A DNA stretch of 64,000 bases from Cyclina sinensis (taxonomy: Eukaryota > Mollusca > Bivalvia > Venerida > Veneridae), in the NCBI GenBank assembly GCA_012932295.1, contig JAAONU010000017.1, positions 372,001-436,000 of the forward strand, written 5' to 3'. The notes under the pieces are model-generated. The model had not been told where the DNA came from. It saw nothing but the letters and a program-made list of their open reading frames with translations, and did no database searches. A program made the translations under genes and the position numbers. Numbering within the stretch: the first letter of the stretch is position 1; each line of letters opens with the position of its first letter. Below are positions 60,801 to 64,000 of this stretch, one piece after another.

Positions 60801-63278
60801 AATGACATTATACCAAATATGAAGAAAAACATCAATTAAATTGTGTAACTTTTACACTTGAACTTACTGAAATCTATATTAATTATACAAATTTTCAGAC
60901 TTTGGGAAAATATCAGATGATATATTAAATCAATAGAAAATTAAATTATACAAGAAGTGTATCTAATATATCGAGTAATACCTGAGCTGGTAAGAAGTAA
61001 GTTATCTAAATGTCTATCTCCCACACCTAACAGATATGTCACCACACAGTAACTGGCTGTAAGAATATAAACAGTAACATATCAAATATATTATAAACAG
61101 CTTCTTATAAAACATCTTTGCAGTTATGAAGGACAAAAATCTAACAAGAAGTTATGTATTCTTTGTCATTTAGTGTCATTCCAGTAAAACATATTTATCC
61201 TGTCAATTATTTCATATCCGACCCGATAAAGGGGGGTCGTATAAATTTTGCTTTATACGGCACATGATACGTCATGGACTACTTTTGTGTTTAAAATCAG
61301 AAGGAAGTGATAAAATTGTTGTTCTTACTACAGAGACTACTTGAATAAAAACTAAATATTTCAATATCTACATCTTACAATATAGTGATCATTTAAGGAA
61401 ATAAAATTATCGAAACGTTGGAACTATTTTTTGTGTATAAGTACACCTGGCGGATAACCTTGACATTATCCTAACTTGAAACACTTTAAAGATAGATTTT
61501 CAATATCAAGTAAATTATTCTAAATGCCAGATGTGACAGGATAAATAGAATAATAGGTCAGTGTCTTAATTGAGAAAGTTTATCCGGCTCGGCTGCGAAA
61601 TTTATCGGGTTCGCCTTCGGCTCACCCGATAAATTCCTACGCCTTGCCAGATAAACTTTCTCATATTAAGACACTAACCTATTATTCTCTATATATATCC
61701 AAACCCACAGACTCAAAATAAAGAAATTCTGATTGTGGAGAGGGTGGTCTTTTAAACAGGGGAGGAGGAGGGCTCTTCCTCAAACTTCAAAAGTGAGATG
61801 GTCCATTTTAAAAGCACCTTCCTGGGATGGGATATATGTTTATTGGAACATCTCTTGGTACATTTTCTTTTTAAGAAATGATGAATTTCAAGTACACTGT
61901 TAAGGCTACAAACCCTTTACATTATAGAAGCTGCTTTCAGTACCATCTCTCCATTATCCCTTCCTCTGGCATAGTATATTCAGAAATAAATTACTACAGT
62001 AAAGGCAAGGTTCGAGAACAAGTCTTGAACTAAGAAGGAATGTAGTATAACAAGTATTCTAACACTATCTGCAATTCGCCGACAATAAACAAAGAAGGAA
62101 TTGAGCGTGATATATCATAGGCAGTATAGCATGCTGAACACAAGCGCGCGCCCGCTGACTTCACTGCGAACGTTACTGTTAAATAGTGCACCTACTTGCG
62201 CCCCTTATAAATATACCTACGGCCTTCGTGATTAAATTACTACGCATCTGAACTCGACACCGTGATATATCAGACGGTATATCACTCGAACTTAAAATCT
62301 ATTTCCTAAACACATTCCAATACATTTAGGAAGGGTTTAGACAGTTTAAACCTACCACAACTTTTGATATAGTTGTCCATGACCTCTGGCTGGATCCCAT
62401 ATGGAGCCCCTTCACATGGTCCCTGTTTTCTGAAGTAGTTCTGTATGGTTCCCTCTTTATCAAGGACCTCAGCAACTGACAAGGACTCTATAAACTGCAC
62501 AAAACCTGAATATATAAAATATATTGATCACTATGGTATATATGTATAATATACATGCCAAAAATAGCTATATAATCAGCATAATCTTTCCTTATATTTC
62601 ATTGGTTTAACAGTCAAAGTAGTACCAGGCAGGCAGCTTAACTAACCATCATTTCTGGAAAAGACCAGTACTGAACCCCCATTTTCTGTCAGAAACTGCT
62701 AACTTTTTCACATTAATGGTAATGCTTGGTAGCTGGCTCGAACCCAAGACCATCTATCAGTTAGAGGGTAAGTGATTTGAAGTAAGCAGCTTTAACCATT
62801 CAACCAGGTAGATGGGTCAATGCTTATTTTATCAGTATACTAGTAAGATTTTGCTCTATCCTTTGATAAATGGCTCCAGCAAGTAGTAAATGAAAAATTC
62901 TATTAACACATACCATTTAATACCCACTTTACCCTTGTTGTACATTTTGCAAAACTAAGACAGGATGACAAAAGAAAGGTGGGTATTCCATTAATTTTTG
63001 AATTTGAAAACATTAAAAATTTTCTGTTGAAAAAAAAAAACATATTTAAACCATCTCCACTGCAGAACAGAATATTAAACAGTAATTCCATGACAATGAA
63101 ATGAATATGCCAGTTAATGGCCAAGATGAACATGATATTAACCATGGCTGACAGCAATAGACCAACCAAAAGCAATTAAAATTCAAGTGTCAATAAATGT
63201 TGACTTGCCATGTTTTGTACTTGTTGCCAACACTTTATATGGGGTCAACTTCAAGTCCAGGTTTTCTTTCCTGAGCAA
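57879..63278 (-). CDS. PIK3C3: PIK3C3/VPS34, class III PI3-kinase, C-terminal catalytic part (5' exons outside window)
   Basis: Seven minus-strand exons (63209-63278, 62356-62505, 60982-61056, 60492-60660, 59865-59955, 58700-58825, 57879-57893) join in phase to 231 residues plus stop. The product is the lipid kinase that phosphorylates phosphatidylinositol to PI3P in the VPS15/Beclin complexes driving autophagy and endosomal sorting. Visible hallmarks are the [19 protein letters not shown] segment, the catalytic loop GVGDRHLDN (Asp87 in this fragment), the metal-binding DFG (105-107) in [20 protein letters not shown], the [14 protein letters not shown] helix and the membrane-binding C-terminus YWRK. 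All catalytic residues in this part are intact. The Gly-rich loop and upstream C2 and helical domains must lie beyond 64,000. Introns contain SINEs, hairpin elements and a bivalve-type tandem repeat. Identification is secure from motif identity. Confidence 0.97.
58700..58825 (-). CDS. PIK3C3: PIK3C3 exon (VQDKF to KMAQ)
   Basis: Forty-two codons in phase 0, acceptor TACTATTACAG and donor GTAAAA on the minus strand. It encodes the helices [20 protein letters not shown] of the kinase C-lobe end. Confidence 0.95.
59244..59830 (-). repeat. About 160-bp tandem repeat, four copies, in PIK3C3 intron
   Basis: GAAATCCTCCAAGTGGTTTT-type starts recur at about 59248, 59414, 59581 and 59737. The block ends with GGACGGACAGACAG and GCCTCCCTTCGGC. 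I know this sequence type as widespread in bivalve genomes (recalled, not searched). Confidence 0.85.
59865..59955 (-). CDS. PIK3C3: PIK3C3 exon ([20 protein letters not shown])
   Basis: A 91-bp exon with acceptor CACTGTAG and donor GTAACA on the minus strand. It encodes the segment ending EPDKTVKK. Confidence 0.95.
60492..60660 (-). CDS. PIK3C3: PIK3C3 exon with DFG motif
   Basis: A 169-bp exon between TCTTTCACAG and GTAGGT on the minus strand. It encodes [18 protein letters not shown] and the following [13 protein letters not shown] activation-loop region. Confidence 0.97.
60982..61056 (-). CDS. PIK3C3: PIK3C3 exon with catalytic loop
   Basis: A 75-bp exon between TATTCTTACAG and GTATTAC on the minus strand. 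It encodes [20 protein letters not shown], which carries the DRHxxN catalytic loop. Confidence 0.96.
61191..61546. mobile_element. Possible TIR element in PIK3C3 intron
   Basis: TTTATCCTGTCA near 61195 is mirrored by TGACAGGATAAATA at about 61534, about 350 bp apart. A hairpin GTATAA...TTATAC sits inside. It abuts the foldback element at 61547. Confidence 0.4.
61547..61688. mobile_element. 142-bp hairpin element in PIK3C3 intron
   Basis: Outer arms of about 39 bp (AGAATAATAGG ... AAGTTTATC) pair almost perfectly. The tip is a CG-rich inverted TTCGCCTTCGGC stretch within AATTTATCGGG/CCCGATAAATT. The design matches the 12.2-kb and 14.5-kb hairpins, but the sequence is different. Confidence 0.7.
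62055..62309 (-). mobile_element. Deleted copy of the 353-bp hairpin element, in PIK3C3 intron
   Basis: The reverse complement aligns end to end with 12235-12587 but lacks about 100 bp corresponding to 12328-12427, exactly one arm of the palindrome. CCGTA occurs at both deletion edges in the full copy. Confidence 0.8.
62356..62505 (-). CDS. PIK3C3: PIK3C3 exon ([14 protein letters not shown] to KSC)
   Basis: A 150-bp exon between TATATATTCAG and GTAGGTT on the minus strand. It encodes [13 protein letters not shown] and [10 protein letters not shown], typical of VPS34 just before the catalytic loop. Confidence 0.96.
62640..62825 (-). repeat. tRNA-derived SINE in PIK3C3 intron
   Basis: The reverse complement has GGTTGAATGGTTAAAGC (box A) and GGGTTCGAGCC (box B), then CAGTACTGGTCTTTTCCAG downstream. 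It may be a relative of family B. Confidence 0.65.
63209..63278 (-). CDS. PIK3C3: PIK3C3 exon ([11 protein letters not shown] to STKH), GC donor
   Basis: A 70-bp exon in phase 0 after TTGAATTTTCAG on the minus strand. It ends CATG followed by GCAAGT, a GC-type donor with otherwise consensus bases. Its last G completes the Gly codon with the next exon, so the join is fixed by the protein. Confidence 0.92.
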
Positions 63279-64000
63279 CTGAAAATTCAAATATATCACT
63301 GTGTGAAGATACCCTATATGTCACTAATTATACTAGTAGTATATTACTATAAGAAGCACAGGTTACCAGGATTTATTACATATAAAACTGAAGTCACCCT
63401 ATCCTGACGTTATATTTCATCCTGACAAAATATGAACTAAACTGTCAATGTCCAAAAAAAAAAGAAGACTAATCATGCTAGAATTAAAATGAAAATAATT
63501 GTATACTGGTGAATATATCAACATTTGGCATTCAGACGCTTGCAATTTCAGGGTTGCCAGCACTTTGGTGAAATAAAATTCCCTGACTTTTCCCCGACTT
63601 TTCACTGACCAATTCATGTTTTTCACTGACCAAAATCGTCAAACACATAAACGGCCTCCTGACCTCCCCTATAGCCATCCAATCCTCCCATTATATTTTT
63701 TGCATGTAAACTTGTATTTATTTTCCAAAATATAAAACATTTACATCAAAGTAATGATTCAAACATTGTGTTCTACTATTCTTAACTATTTCTATTCAAA
63801 CACAGTGTGACTGTTGGTCAGTGAAACATGTGAAACATATGACATGAAGGCAAGGGTTGCAAAGCCTTACAGTCTTTAGGCTGAATGATGTTCTAAGGTA
63901 AATAATGGGTATTATAATCACTAAGTTAACATATAATGCTTCTTAATATCACAGTTTACTGTTATTTGAATTTAATGCTTAACTGTGAGAGTGATAAAGT
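63279..64000. other. PIK3C3 intron continuing beyond the window
   Basis: No further PIK3C3 exon is recognisable. A short repetitive CTTTTCACTGACC/CTGACTTTTCC segment lies at 63580-63635, probably repeat-derived. Confidence 0.5.

Noticed and set aside
63417..63626. 69-codon minus-strand frame as an upstream PIK3C3 exon
   Set aside because: No similarity to the expected sequence before LLRKEN, and it overlaps a short CTGACTTTTC repeat.

Overview
This window is eukaryotic nuclear DNA, most likely from a bivalve-like mollusc. Four things point there: AT-rich intergenic sequence with GT-AG introns; many tRNA-derived SINEs; a tandem repeat at 59.2-59.8 kb of a kind I associate with bivalve genomes; and TTAGGG-type telomere-like DNA. 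The species cannot be named from sequence alone. A run of exactly 100 N at 10,987-11,086 is an assembly gap inside a tandem array.

Left part (1-8,000): a locus I do not recognise. A 2.5-kb exon has in-frame stops and frameshifts and ends in a weak Myb/SANT-like motif. It is followed by a small CxxC/CxxC exon, a duplicated non-coding exon-like cassette and a three-exon coiled-coil gene. The introns are full of degenerate C-strand telomere-like repeats (CCCTAA, CCCGTAA).

Satellite belt (8,000-41,750): five tandem arrays, with units of 14 bp (8.9-11.0 kb), 17 bp (11.1-13.4 kb), 21 bp (17.5-18.8 kb), 33 bp (34.4-35.5 kb) and 31 bp (40.2-41.7 kb). Between them lie hairpin elements and long gene-free stretches. 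Most long reading frames here come from repeat periodicity and are not genes.

Right part (42,900-64,000): a 766-bp palindromic foldback element; then two tandem paralogous genes on the minus strand (45.4-47.3 kb and 49.6-54.0 kb). These encode small single-pass membrane proteins with a Cys-rich ectodomain and PPxY-rich cytoplasmic tails (CYYR1/Shisa-like architecture). Last, on the minus strand, come the final seven coding exons of PIK3C3/VPS34, the class III phosphatidylinositol 3-kinase. They span the catalytic loop to the YWRK C-terminus, and one intron has a GC-AG donor. The upstream PIK3C3 exons lie beyond the right edge.

The VPS34 gene and the two PPxY genes are the well-supported functional loci. 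The left locus is at least partly decayed. The most unusual sequence is the combination of palindromic elements, clustered minisatellites and telomere-like introns around an unrecognised gene.
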